The notes under the pieces: generated by a model | The model's database searches: none | What the model saw: the letters and a program-made list of their open reading frames with translations, nothing else | What the model was told of the DNA's origin: nothing | Assembly (NCBI GenBank): GCA_036897525.1 | Contig: JAYMTJ010000018.1 | Coordinates: 62,001-126,000 of the forward strand | DNA length: 64,000 nt | From: Pelargonium x hortorum | Taxonomy: Eukaryota > Streptophyta > Magnoliopsida > Geraniales > Geraniaceae | Reading direction: 5' to 3' | Part shown: positions 47,295-61,236 of the stretch, one piece after another | Layout of the letters: each line of letters starts with the position of its first letter | How positions within the stretch are numbered: the stretch's first letter is position 1 | Position numbers and translations under genes: made by a program

Positions 47295-49561
47295 TCTATT
47301 AATAGCTAAGAAAAGTACAGGAATTCCATCATCTACGCTTAGATCGGAGAATTTTCCCCCCCTTAGCAGCACCGGCTTATCCCATTAGCATGATTAAGAG
47401 AGTCCTCTATTAGTAGGGGATTTAGATCAAGGGGCTTACAAGGTTCCTAGCTTCCGTGGATTTAGAGTAGTTAAGATTAAGGAAGAGTTATAAAAGGAGT
47501 GGATTATGAGTTCGGTTGGATTCTCTTGTTGCAGTCTGTACTTAGTGTAGCTCTGAGGAAGATACAGAATTCGGGGATACAGAGTCATCTAAGCTACAGA
47601 AAAGTAACAAACAACGTAAGTTCAATTTATGGAGTACCCAGAAGAATATGTAGATGCGAGGGTGAGTATAGCAAAGAGTAGAGTTAGTTGTCCAAGGTAT
47701 TTATTACTTCTGAAACGTGTAATAAAATACAGACTTTGATCTTGTACTTTGGTGAGGAAAAACACTTCTATAAAATAAAGAAAGAGAGTCATATATAATA
47801 TAATAAAGAAAATATAAGGTCACAAATCCTGATTCATGAGAACTATACCGAAGTTACTAGCTATAATAAAATAACATTTATCTAAACTAAAGTTTATGCA
47901 CCCTGTTGTTAAGTAAGGCTTTGAGAGGATATATTTACTATATAATTCAGAATTACTTGTATTAGAGAGGCAGTAAGAGACTACCCTTTTTTAGATGCTA
48001 GGTGAGCTCCTTGGGACTAGTTACAAAGTCAGAGAGGGGAAGCTAGATATGTTATACTCGAGTCCATATTATTTCATTTTTCAGTAAGTATATTACTTAG
48101 TAAGCGAACACTGTCATGCGAAGGGCGCCACTCAAACGCGATAGATAGGTGAATAAGAGAGAAAGAGTAAGTATTCTAAATAACCTAATGAACATATATT
48201 GCTAATATACACATACCTGATTTCTTCTAAAAATGATACCCTAAAACCGAGAATACAATATAAAGAATTGTTCTAATTGAAACAAGGTAATTACTCTCTT
48301 CTAGTAAGTATCCCTGAAAGCAATCCCTGTTGGTATAGCACCTGTCGATGGAATCCCTCTCTTTCTTAATGGATGTAAGTTCTTGTCTTTGTTAGAGTAT
48401 ATTCCCTTAGTCTTTCTAAGATTAAGATAAGAGGCATAGGGAAAGGGTAGGCACTGTAGCTAGGATGAATGAAATATGTATTGCTATCAAGAAGAAAGGT
48501 TTCCACTAATTTAATTAAAATTAATGAGAACTGAGTTTGTGGGTGTATAAAACCTAGTAGGAGAATTTATAGACTAAACAGGTGTTTTGTTTAAGGCAAA
48601 ATAGGTTAGGTTCTATCAAACTTAAGATTCTTCTCTGTTCTGTTAACCAAGCCTGCCTTCGTACTTTAGTATAGAAGCTCTGATGAATAGGGGAACCCTG
48701 ATATTTAGATAAAGGCAACTCTTGATAGTCAAAATATGCCCAATGCTGTTTAACAGCTCTGTAAGTTTATGGAATATGGATGCATTATCTCCCTTTTGTA
48801 GCTTATGTTCTTATAGGAACTCTCTTAAATTGTATTAATCCTTCTGTTGCTTGTGCTTGTAAGCCTTATTAGGATATAGAACGGATTCCCTTTTGTAAAG
48901 CAAGCCAATCTCATATCAGTAGCTGTTGTACCCGCAAGAGAAGGAGGAAGAACCAGTCGTCAATAGTAGCAAGCAAGTCAAGAGCCTGTCCCAAGGGAAG
49001 AAGGTGAAAGCTGTTCAATGAAATCCCCGTCAATAGCAGAGAGACTTATACTTAAGACTTACATTACAGGAGATTGAGGAGGTATTTGTATTACCTAAAG
49101 CCGTACTTAATTTGAGCTTTTGTAGTTAGTAATTGTCTATAGTTTTCCTTAGTAGGAGTGAGTAGGTTAGTTATTCTATAGGGTTGTTAAGTAAGGAGTA
49201 TCCCTCTGGCTCTATGCTATGCAGCTTGTCGTATAAAGAGGAGTACGCCGTAGATAGATATACATGAATCCTTGTTACCGAGTAACCAAACGCTTGGTTA
49301 GGAGGTTAATACAATTATAGTCTATTTATTTGAGAGTTAAACGTTACACTTTAAAATTACACTAGGACCAGAAGTCAAAAGAAGCAAGTCTGGAAGTAAG
49401 TAAGCTCATTGGCCCATTAACACAGATAGCTATGTTTTTTCCGACTACTTTTTTTTATTGAATGTCCAAGCTATTCTTATACATAATTACAGAGTTTTAA
49501 ATCAAATAATATCCAATATACTCCAAAGAATCTCCATGTGATACTTATAAAAAAGTACAGT

Positions 49562-49573
49562 ATCCCCGGGGAT
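49562..49573. repeat. Palindrome ATCCCCGGGGAT
   Basis: A perfect 12-bp palindrome with an 8-bp G/C core in A/T-rich DNA. Confidence 0.6.
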
Positions 49574-52500
49574 TTATCGGTACGATTAAAGATGTTCCTA
49601 GTAGGTAAATCTTGTTAAATTCCCAAACTTTAAATTAAAATACTATATCCTTGAATCCTTATAAACTAAATTTGTCAAAAAAAACAGGATTTCATCATCC
49701 GTATAGTCTACTTTTTATTCAGCCGAACTCTCGAACTGACCTTACTTTTCTAATTAGAAATCCGAGTTATGACTGCTTTTTAACATACCAGGTGTCCTAT
49801 TAAATCTTTCTAACTACAAAATAAATCGCAATAAAAGTTATCTCGCAAACCAATACTTTTTTTACTCCTAACCTGGTTTTAGAAGTTACATGAACTAAAG
49901 AAGAGCGATTCAAATCAAAATAACGAAGAACGGGTGTCGGTCCTCAAAGTCCCTAAGTTAAGGGATAAAGTATAAGTAATATTGTAATAAGAGAGGTTGC
50001 CCTTTAAATAAACTCCAGCTCATATTAAAAATGTTGTTAATAAAATATAATAGCAAGGCCTTAAGATTAAGCACCTCCTCCTAACTACGAAGCAACTGAT
50101 CGGAAAAGCGTTTACTACTTTTTTTGTTGCCGATTTTCTATGAGCTTAAATACTCAAGAGTACATACAATCCTACTCTTTCTACTTAAATTTATAAGAGG
50201 ATACCCTTTTTTTAATAGTCAATTATGTAAGGGGAGGCGCAAAGGCCTGCCTTTTTCTTTTTAGGGTAAGCTTTTGTTTTTTGCTACGCCCTACAATTCC
50301 CAATTAATTTAACAAGTTACAAAAAACCTAAATTTCAGTAACAGCCAAAACCTTTTACGGAGCACTTTGATTTAAAAGCTTTAGCTACCCCTTTCCGCGT
50401 AAGTTAAACCTCATCGGTAAAAACAAATATAGATATACTGCAATTTTTTTTTTAACAAAGCACTTTCAAATAGGATCAAAAACTACGTATCTTGCCGAAT
50501 AATTATTAAAGACTCACAACAACAATAAGAAGTCCCCAGACTACTCCCTTCCGAATTCACTAAAAAAATTCTAATGGTTATCCATTATACCTGTATAATT
50601 TTAAGCAACTTAAACAAGTAAAAAACTGGGTATATCCGGCGAGATATAAGGTGGCCAAAGGTGAGAGTTTAAGACACCGGGAAAGTGCATTTTTAGAACA
50701 GTTGTGTTTCCTATAAAAATGACATAAAAAGAATTGAAGCTTTATAGGCTGTAGAGAGCAGTAACCCCGGAAACAAAGGATAATACTAAAACTACTGAGA
50801 AATACCCACTAAAGAGATTACTTACTTACTTAATAGGGCCGCGTAGTAATTGCACAAATTAACAAACACTGTATATTCTAGGGAATCTGGGGTTCTTAAT
50901 CTTAATATTTAAAAAAGGGTTTAACCTGGATATTTTTCTCAGAGGATAACAAGGGTTTTAGTACGGTAGAGGTTAAGTACGAAATTTAGATTCATAAGAA
51001 GTCTAGGTAATCCAAAAGCAAAGTTATAGTCAAGAATTTTCTACATAAGCACTATACTATAAAATTTCGTATACCTGGGATCAAATTAGACAAAATCTAA
51101 TATAGCAACACAGTACAAATTCAGATAAGTCTTAAAGAAAAGAAGCTTTCTTATAACTTATAATCAAGGCACTTATTAAAGCGGCGAGTCACAACTTAGA
51201 AGTTAAAAAAATTAACATATCTCAGTCAAGTAAAGAGACTATCCGTCTACAAGGCAAGAGGTAGCCATCCATTCTTCCTTTGCTTCACTTCAGGAAAGAC
51301 TCTAATACGAATACCGAAGATGAATAAACTAATGAATTTCCGTTTGATTCTACAATTCCGAGCATAATTTAAGTTTCAGGATACCAAAGAAGAAAGAGAT
51401 CTTAGCTCTAGTCTTTTTTTGGTAAAGTACTTTTTTTTCTGTAAACGAATGAATGCCCCAAGCTCACGTACTGTTTATAGGGGAATTTCCGTATAGTTGA
51501 AATCGGTTAAAATGAAAGGACTTTGGTAACTAGCCAAAGATTTAATCAGGTAAAGCTCCTTAGGGGAGGGTTGTATAAATTTTAGAAAGATCTAAAAAAG
51601 TTATTAAGAATTTCTTTTCTCTTTAAGAATAAAAGCTCTATAATAGAACTTTATGCCTGGTAAAGCCTACTTTTCTACTAATGTTTAGTCTATTAATCGG
51701 GAATCCTTTTTTTTGCTGGGGATAGCGTCAAGAGGATTCGATGTAAAATAGTTAAAGAAGAAGTTTTAGAGATCTAAGAAAAAAAGACATATTGATATAA
51801 AAATTCTCAAAAAAGAATGGGCGGCTACGGGCTACCATTTCCCTTGACTATAGTTTCTATTTGAACGAATAGCTGAGATCCTTGGATAACAGGAATTCTT
51901 TGCGTTAATACTCTCCTTACTTACCGGATCCCTTATAAAGTGCTCTTAGTGCTTTCTCTACTCATCATAAACTTTTTTGTTGTCAATTAAACTTCAATAC
52001 TACATACAAGAGTTCTCAGTCAGGTGCGGTACCCCCTCTTGGAACTAAAATCCGAAATAACTAGGAGTGCAAAATAAGTTTTTAGGGGCTCTCTATTCCT
52101 CCTTAAAAACTTTCTTGCTGATATTACTGTAAGGGGCAGGGGCCATTAAACAAGAAAATCAGTGTCCTGCCTGTCTGCAAAAGAGATAGATGGTTTGAAC
52201 TTCAATTCGTTATAAAACGCGGGTCAACCCTCTTTGGTGGGTTATAACATAACACCCTTTAAAAGTAAGAGAGGCTCCTGAAGTCTTTTTACAATTTGGG
52301 TTTTAGCTCTATTTTTTGTGCTATCCACCCTTTTTTGTATTAATATTCCTCAACGAATAATTAGAGCTTGCCCTAACTAAATACGTTTCAGGGTTCATTT
52401 TATATTGATAGGGAGCTTCCTAGTGGAACAACGAGAAGTTCTTTATTTTAGGTTCTCATCCCCTTTTTAGCGTTAGTTATAACAATACATATCCGTATAT

Positions 52501-53400
52501 GATAGGGGCTTTTTATCTAACTTCAAGAGATATTGCATCCCTAGGTTTTTTTCTTAGAGGAGCTATACTAAATTCATCGGGCATGGCCTAACAAATAAAA
52601 AAGGGTATTCTACAAAAAAGCTTGCTAGTAGAAAAAATGAAAAGGAATAAACGTTCATATAGAGCATAAAGGCTCGTTTCGTCTCCAGTTGGGAAATAAA
52701 TAGGAAACAAAAAAAGGAGCTCGTCAAGAGAGGAAAATTGAGTTAGTTTACTACAGACAGGCGGGAGTTTTTAATAAAATAAGGTGGGCAAAGATAGCAA
52801 GAGCTTTAGATATTCATTTTTATTTCCAACTTTAGCTGACTTCTCAATCGAGTTTACTTATACAAGTAATAACTATTTCTATACTTGGTATCCAGTATAC
52901 TTAATTAACTCTTTACTTGCGGTTCAAAAGAACTTACATCCCGGCTTTGCACCTTATGTCTTGCCGCAAAATCTAGATGTATTTGTTTCTATTAAATTTC
53001 ATTACAGTAGAGTATTTCTAGAATCAAATTCTTTATTATTTTATTTCTTTTGGATTTCCATAAAAACGGTTTCATATCAAAGACTCTAATCTAACCTAAA
53101 ATGTCAAGGGTACAGTATACAATCCTATAAAGTATTAACTACAGAATCCTAATAACCAAGGGTAGATAAGAAAAGAAAGAAAGAAAGTCATAAGCTGTAG
53201 AGTAAGCTAGAGAATCGGTGCCTAGTTCTAAGGTTGTATAATACAGGGGACTCCTAAGACAAGTTATTGTACCTAGCTTACAAGAAAGAACAAGTGCTCT
53301 TGGCCTGCGCTAAGATAGTAGATTATAAGGGAATAGACTCTAAAAGAATCTATTATCCTCAATTAGCAACACAGACTTTCATGACGTTCTTTGGCCTATG

Positions 53401-56400
53401 AGTACTGCAAAACACCGAGTTGGGTTAGGACAGTAGGTTCCTTCTTACTTAGATTGGTTAGAATGGTATTTAGAGTTCGATACAGAAGACAAAACCCGAG
53501 GAAGAGATTCTTAGACTCATTGGCATGTTGTCATTGAGAGTGTTCCTAAGAAAAGTTTAGTTCTGGGGGTTTTCGAAGGTTTTTTTCCTATTTACCTCAG
53601 ATTAAAAGTCTAGTATTTAAGGGTCCTCCGATTCCGGTGAAGTTGCAGTTCCAACCCTTAGTAGTTACGAGTTCTGAATAGAAAAGGAATTCCCGTTCAC
53701 AATCAAGTGACTTTTTTCACAGCAATTTTATACAAAGGAAGTGTTCCGTAGCCAATGAGTAATAATTTGATAATTTTAAGGTACCAAAAGTCTCTGGGTT
53801 CTTGTAAACTTTCGAAGTTCTCTTAAAATATATAATAGAGTGCTGCTAGAATCCTTCAATTTAAACAGCTTGCTCTAAAGCGAGAGGTGAATAGACTTTG
53901 TATTCTCTACTTATTGAAAGAAAGGATTTTTTTTCTCAGATTTAGTTGCTTCTGAGATCTCCATCTGACAGTAAAGTGCTTGCGTGTAGTTATCCTCCTT
54001 TATTAAGATTTAGGGTCCCTTTGTAATTGGTAATTGTAATTTAGGTTACAGCGGGAAAAAGACTCAATGGTAACTAAATTACTTAGATAGAAAAGCATAT
54101 ACAGCGTCTCTAGCTAACAAGCTATAACCTATTCAGATCTACTGAACTTATAAAGCAGGTCAGTTTTCTAAAAATGCCAAAGGTTCCAGCGCTACTTTCA
54201 TTTTAGGGGAATTTTGACCTTTCTAGATTAGCAAGGGGAACCTTTATATCTTATACTACTCAGTCTTTGGTCGCCCGTTACTCTTTGATGCTTTGCTTAA
54301 CCCCCCGATTGACACAGCAAAGTCCTATCCTATCCCCTGTTATCGATTCTAGATATTAAGTCGTATATCATAAGTAGATTATAGACCTATAATAGGATAT
54401 AAAAACTAAAGACAGGGTTTCTACCTAGATAAGCGCTTAGATTAAAAAGAAAAAAAAAAAGGTAATGGCTGCAGGAGGAGGATTTGCCTACAAGATTTAA
54501 CTTCTAGTTCTAAAGGTAAAAAAGGACTTCTTTTGTTAGATGTCTAGAGTTATTAAGTGGGGTCGATAGAGTGTGAATAAGAGGAAGGCTGCCTTCAAAG
54601 GGCCCTTTATGGTGTTATGCTCTTAAAGTGGATACCCCTTCCCTTTGACTTCTCCAACTTTAGCATCTGGTTTAGTCAAGACCGGTTTAAAAAGAAAGCT
54701 AATACAGGTGAATTGAGGATATAACTATCTATATAGCGCAGACAAAAGGGACACTAGTAGGTCTGTCTTAATTATCAACCTGAACTTTTGTCATTGATAA
54801 AAAAAACTAATAATAATCAATTTCTTTTTCCTTTCTATATCATGGAATATCTAGTTCTACATACAGCATTTTTTACTAAGGAACACCCTATTGAATTGAG
54901 TAAGTCAATTTAGTTAGTTTTTCTGTGGTTATACCTAGCCCTAGCTAATTGAAGCTCAGGTTATCTCTTGAATTTTTCGGATAATAATAAAGACCTTTAG
55001 ATATCTATTCTAGGAATTTCTATATAAGTCTTATACTTTTTCTTATACTTTTACCAAAAATGTATTTTACTTCTCAAGGAGTATTCCTTAAATATTTATA
55101 AGGGTTTTATGATAAGGAGAGAGACTTATATATTATATTTCACTTTTTTTTTGGAAGCAAGCAGTCCAAACCAATCCAAACTCATAATCCTCTCTTTCTA
55201 TACTCCAAAGGTAGCTAGTAAAGTAAAGAAACCCTTGTTAGCTAACTGTCTGTAGTCCACCTGTTCTAAGATTACTAACTAATCCTAATCCCCGAAAGAC
55301 ACATATCTATCTGTCGATGCCAGCTCGAACCTGTTGTACCACTTGCACTGACTCTTGAATGAAACCAACAAATCCGGTTAATTAACGGTACCTTGAATGC
55401 TTGACCTCTAGCTTTGGAAGCTAGGTACCCGGTGTAAGCCTGTGAGAGCAGTTCTTATTTGGGAGTTGATTCCTAGTTAAGATATAGATTCTCTTGTTTG
55501 TAAGGAGTAGCTATCCAAGATCAAGGCAAATGAAGTATAGAATCTCTTTGAGAACCTGTCCATTTCGGTCTAATGCTTATGTGGGTATTGCGTATACTTT
55601 GTAGAGGGAAACTTCTCCCATGTGTATAGCCTGCACTTATATCCTTGCTTTTCATCCTAGGAAGGCCTTCAAAGACGAAGATAATCTATTAGAATTTCCT
55701 TCAATTTCTTTCTTGACCATCTGAATCAAAATCACTTAGATTATAGATATACCTTATGACATATGAATTTGGGACACCCTGTATTTAATAGTTAGAAACA
55801 TTTCTAGTAATCAAAATCGCTTAAGTAAGTAGTTCAACCCTCAACTTTTTTATAGAGAATCCTTCTTTGTTTGATCTAAGCTAGTGTTATTGTTAATTGA
55901 AATTGGAATTTTAAAGTCAGTCATTGGTTCATAAAATAATAGAAGTTAGACAAGTTTAGTCGAGGACAGTCTTAGGTTTTTTGGGGTAGGTAATCCCAAG
56001 CCGAGGATACTTAGTGTAAATCTTACTTAACTTAACCTTTGGACACGACACCGGCTATGAGAATAGGAGAAGTTGGGAATTTGAAATAGAAGCGGATACT
56101 CTTGGACAGACAGTAATAGAGGAATTGATCATTAGGCTTCGGGAATATGACAAAAAAGGAGGGACCGACTAAGAGAGTACTTGGACCTAAGGAAGCATCT
56201 TACTTAGACTGAGGAGTTGGAGTTATAGTAGTGTTCTAAAGAGCAAGCTAAAGACAAGATAACCTAGAGTGGATATTAGATTCCACAGTTAAAGAGATAA
56301 AGGAGAATTCCCTCTTGTTTTCTGCTTTACAGGGATGCCTCTAGAATTACTCCAAGTGTCTCCGCCGGAAGACAAATCTATTATATCTAAAAAAATAACA

Positions 56401-57440
56401 GGAGTTCTTTTTAAGGGAAAAGAAGCTTTTCTGAGAAAGTGGAGAATTTCTGTAATTGTCTAACTGGTAAATCGATACGCAGTAAGAGCGCCGGGAAGTC
56501 CCAGGATTGGAGAGAAGTAAAAACTAGTAACTAGTTATATCCGAAAAAAATTTTAGTAGCATTTTTTTATTAGGAAGAGGGAAGTAAACCTCGTGCGAGA
56601 AACTTTTCATCAATGAGTAGGCTTTATCTAATTGTTTAAGCGAGCGCCTTTTTCTATTTCTGAATAAAAAGGTGAAATTTACATCTTGTGGATTTACTTT
56701 TCTAAGGAGAATATACTCCTTAAACTTTACTCGGAAGTTAAAGGGGTTAGCTAGCAGCTGTATGAGAAATAAAGGTAGGAGTTCTGTTTTCCTCTCAAAG
56801 GAATTAATTCTGAATATGAGAGCCTCCCAGAGGTTTTTTAGTGGTTGAAGAGAGAATTTAAATGATAGATACGAAAATGTCCTTTTTATTTTACAGGTAA
56901 TCTTAAAAAACGGATTTCTAAAGCAATTTAAGTTTAAGTGTTATTTAAAAAGTGGATATGAGGGGGTTTCCTAAGTTTATTTGATTTAGGATTTTAAGGG
57001 TTTTTTAAGAAGTAGATAGAGTCTAGTTTATAATCCTGGATTTTTGTAAAGGGAAGTTGTCAAGTCTTCTAACTAAAGAAAGTCTAAAGTAAATCCTGCG
57101 TAGCTTTCTAAACTCTAAAGCTAAGGAGTCCTTTTTTGACATCTCGGGCTTCTAGTAACCAAACAAACGATTTCTTTCTCACGAAGTTTTGGTTAGGGTA
57201 TTTTAGCAGCTGTCAATTTCGTTTTTTCTACTGTTATTGCCCTTATATTCCTTAAAGAAATTTCTAAAAATCACTTAGTTCTCTTTCTTATTCTTGGGTT
57301 TGCTTTAAACTAGGAGAGAGGATTCCGCTTTTCCAGTGCCAGGCCTAAATATCTGAAAGGTAAATACTGAATAAACTCTAGGAAAGATTGACTCCAAAAA
57401 ACTGGGATACTGCTAACTATCGATTTATATAAACTTTGAC
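53401..57440. other. Gene-free spacer
   Basis: No gene recognised. A palindrome AAAGGGCCCTTT lies at 54597-54608. An isolated 5-bp stem and 7-base loop at 55408-55424 looks like an anticodon arm for Pro (TGG) but has no D- or T-arm beside it. Confidence 0.55.
54597..54608. repeat. Palindrome AAAGGGCCCTTT
   Basis: A perfect 12-bp palindrome, one of at least seven GGGCCC-centred sites in the window. Confidence 0.6.
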
Positions 57441-57483
57441 ATTGTTCTCATTGTTCTCATTGTTCTCATTAATTCTCATTAAT
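57441..57483. repeat. Short tandem array of a 9-base unit
   Basis: ATTGTTCTC is repeated three times without change (57441-57467), then follow ATTAATTCTC and a partial ATTAAT. The change of GTT to AATT in the later units suggests growth from one side. Confidence 0.85.
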
Positions 57484-58699
57484 ACAGATTTTGGTATCTT
57501 AAGCCTTTCTAGAATTAGAATAGAAAGTTTTGACTTTATATAGGATATTGTAGATATGGTTTATTCCTGAATTTTCAGTTTTAGCTCTATAAAAGTGAGA
57601 GGGTTGCTCGAAGCTCTAACCAACTTATATATAACAGGAAATAAGGGAGGCATCTGTAAAGAGTTTTCCTTAATTTATTTCGGATAGAGAGACTTCGGTA
57701 GGTTCTAAAAAAGTCAAGGGCTAGGCTAAGAAAGCCGGTCTAGCTAAGAGGACGGTGTGCACCAAGTCAGTAAAAGGTTTCCCCTTTTTGAACTATATCA
57801 AAGAAAAAAGACATCTTCATCCTTACAAAGGGATGTATTCAATAACTATCTAAGATACTCATATAAGGCTCATACAAGGAGCTCCTAGGAAAGTCGGGGA
57901 TTCTCTTTACATGTCCTGTTTCTTTTGAATTCTAACTAAATACATAGTTTCACTGGGAAATACTGAAGTTTACAAGTTAAATGTAGATCTTCCTAAAGGG
58001 TATCTTAACTGACAATAAAGTACAGAATTTCTTTACACTTCGTGGGTTCTTTGTTAAAGTATTCACTAGAATTTCTTGGGATTTCTAAGTGGGTATGTTT
58101 AGCTAAAGTTAAGTAAGGTAGTCGGTCTATTTGCTAGCTCTTTTAGTGTTCGAGGGCTTCTAGATCCCTGTATTATCTTGTATAGTAGTAGCAGCTCAAG
58201 GTTTCATTTAAGGGTTGTTAGATATTCAATTTAAGAATTGCTGAACAAGTCAAATCAATTTCTATCTAATAGGGAAGTCCTGCTTTAGCGCAATAGGTAA
58301 TAGGTATTCTAAAGTATGGTAAGGGCTAAAGCTGCGGGTTAAGCTCTTGTGCAAATAAGTCATTCATATGGTGTCCTGGTGGTATGTACTATATCGAGAC
58401 CCCCCTTTTTTTTTTGTATGGCGCTCGGAAAAGACATTCTAGAATATAAGGAAAGGGGCTCACCATCCATTTTTTTGGTATTGCTCTTAATTATTGCTCT
58501 TGGATTTGCTTTCGTTTAAGTGTTTTAAGAGTTTTCCATTGAGTCTCGGTTCTGGCATAGATAAAACCCATAAATAGATAGGCTTTACCCTTTCATGTCA
58601 GTAACCAATAAGACAAGAGTAAGAAATTCCCTTTTATCTCTAGAGGGCTCCCTCTGTATTTCTCGTAGGGAATAGCAGTCCAGTGTCCTTGCAAAGAAC
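57484..58699. other. Gene-free spacer
   Basis: Nothing recognisable apart from a long T-run near 58405-58417. Confidence 0.55.
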
Positions 58700-61236
58700 T
58701 TAATAATCTTAATCAGTCAAGGGACAAGGCTTAACAAAGAGGGTTGCTTTCTGATTTAAAAGGATAGTACCTTACTTGTTACCTTTTTACTAAAGCAAGA
58801 GAAACGAACTAAAGCAAGGACGTGAAGATCAGGACAAGGTAATGAACAGAACTAAAGTACCTGAATCCAAGCGAATAGGGCAAAGCAAGAAATTTAGGTG
58901 TTTCATAAGGGAGCTATCGAATCAGAATCATGTATAAATGGGTAGATCAGAACCAAATAAAGGAAATGTGTCAGAACGAAGAAAGGGTACTTACGGTCAA
59001 GGTGTTTCAGTAGGAAATAAATGACAGTATAGACACGAAGAAAAGAACTGAAACCACTAGAATCTAGCTGACATCGGAACCGGTATTGATAGGAAGAACT
59101 AAAGGAAAGCTACTCCTAGATATCCTGAACTTCTATGCTGACACTTTAGACACTAACAGCTCAACCTGAAACAGAGCTTGAGAGACTCGAAGAACAAGAG
59201 ACTAAGTTCCTAAGAGTTTGATAATGATACGGATACTGTGATTGATAGAGAGATTAAGACTGAGACGGAGAATGAGATTGATACTGAGACCGATACTGAT
59301 ACGGGCTATGAGACAGAATCTTCTTCTTCAACTCCTACTGTAGCTGACACTGTAACTGAATCGACAGTTGCTAAGACTGAGACTGAAACTGGTAATGATC
59401 AAGAAGCTAACTTCCCTAGGTTGCAATACAAGTAGACCTAAACCCTAGCTAACAACTAGCCGACACAGAAGGAACTTACTGGGAGGTTTGGCTTGTCTCG
59501 TACACGTACACATGAAGGTGTTATTACCTGGTTCACTGAGGTGAATTACTAAGGAAAAGTCTATACATACTACCCGAATAGCTGACAGAATAGCTAACAC
59601 TGAGGGAACTAAAGTCTACAGAGACTGACTGAGATCCCTTACTTGAAACCTTATCTTTCTTTGCTAATGGAAAGTGAATCCTGGATCTAATCCCACAAGC
59701 TAATACATGGGAAATCCTTATACTTGGTTGTAGAATCCCTTACTGGAAAGCCTAGATTCATTTACCAATGTCCAATACTGGGATCAGATTCCTCTCAAAA
59801 AGGTGAATTACTAAGCTAGACCCTATACTTGGTTGAGGAAAAGCTTTCTAACATTCTAAATGCTAATGGGTGGGTCCTAATTCCAGTCAAATACAGAGGG
59901 TAGTTCATAAGCTAACTCTTTGTTGAGAATACTAACACGGAAGTCCCTTACTGAAGAATGGCTAATTCCAATAATTCATAAGCTAAAGTACTTGCATGCC
60001 TAGGAACTCCCTTACTAACAACAGAGGAGAATTGCTAACAGTCCAAATACTAATCCTAAGGTCTAAAGGACTCAAATAATAGACTACCTACGTACTACAG
60101 CTAGCTTATGACTGTATCGAGGAGAGAACAGAATCCCCTAAACCTGGTTAGAAGAAAACGACTCCAATTGATTATTAAATTCAAAGCTTAATGCCTAATG
60201 AATAACCGGGATTCCCAGGAAACCATACAGATTAGAAGATGCTATCTATTAATCGGATTTCCTAAAAGCAAACCTGAAACTGATTCCAATGTTTTGTAAA
60301 TTCAATTCTATCAATCCCGTTAAAAGAAATCCTGAAAACTTTTGCACTCTCTTTTGACGATTTTGACTGTTTGAAAATAAGCTCAATTTCTGTGCTTGAA
60401 ACATGAATTTGAGTCCCTTGAATTTGAATGCCTTGAGTTCTGGTCTAGGAGACATTCCTTTATCTTTAACCTATAGCACTGGGTATATAGATCTCAAAGG
60501 TAGAAGTTCTGACTTGCTTAGTTTACTCAGGTCAAATAGGTGGTAATAGTTCTAGAAATCTCTCTGGTAAAGCCTCTATCTTGTCTTAACGAACTCCCCC
60601 TAAAAACTCTAGGAAATATAGCTCTCTATGTGCCTTACTATGCACTCTCTAAGAATTCATAGGAAATCCCTCAATGAGCTCAAGCTAATAGGTCAAACGG
60701 GATGTCAATACCTCTCAAATACCTGTCAATCCCTGCTAAATGCCAACTCTCAAATACAAGGGCAATAGATCTCCTCTTCCTCGTTAAAGCCCTCTACTAA
60801 TTCTTAAGAGTTCTAAATCCATCTCAATTACCTGTTAAATACAAAGGAAATAGCTCTGTAAGATCCTGAATTGGTTTATGCATTAAACTCGTCTCTGATG
60901 TAAAAAAGAACTTAATGGGACTATTGATCGAAGAAATAAGTCGATTAAACGGCCATACAATCCATTTAGTGTTATAGGTAATCCTTGACATCTTTATATT
61001 CTATTCTTTACAGGGATGTCTATAACTTAAGGAATCCTCTTACTGGTAACATCTTAACTACCCTTGTACACATACACGAGGACATACACACAAGGTCTAT
61101 TACTAAGGATCCACCAGCTAATACAGAGGAGAATCTCTCAGGAAAGCTAATACTAATACTAGTCCTAAGGAAACCCTTGCTTGAGGAAAACCAACACTTG
61201 AAAGTCCATCTCGGATGAGGAAACCCTTTTCTTTCC
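58700..61236. repeat. Block of recurring short words, possible decayed repeat
   Basis: Base use shifts here to A/C-rich plus-strand text. TCCCTTACT occurs near 59635, 59737, 59944 and, as TCCTCTTACT, 61033. GAATTACTAAG occurs near 59544 and 59805. CTAATACTAAT or ACTAATCCTAAG-like words occur near 60050 and 61150, and AGCTGACA near 59069, 59342 and 59581. This suggests an old satellite-like or duplicated region, or transferred DNA of different origin. Small frames inside (59238-59435, made of E/T/D-rich codons from GAGACx and GATACx words, and 60985-61218, 77 codons) match no known protein. No clean period was found by eye. Confidence 0.35.

Larger units (their letters stand above)
46407..53400. 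other. Gene-free spacer
   Basis: No gene recognised. Frames at 46874-47098 (74 codons, hydrophobic), 47499-47681 (60 codons) and 52784-53089 (101 codons, GTG start) match nothing known and are within chance length. Copy 2 of the dispersed short repeat lies at 47268-47294. AGTTCGGTTGG plus similar flanks at about 47504 recalls 21814. A GAAA-type run lies at 53172-53187. Confidence 0.5.

Noticed and set aside
21814-47530. AGTTCGGTTGG with similar flanks at about 21814 and 47504
   Set aside because: Only 11 exact bases; the extended match is too short and patchy to call a repeat.
55408-55424. CTAGC-TTTGGAA-GCTAG, a perfect anticodon-arm shape for Pro(UGG)
   Set aside because: No D-arm, T-arm or acceptor arm lies at the required distances.
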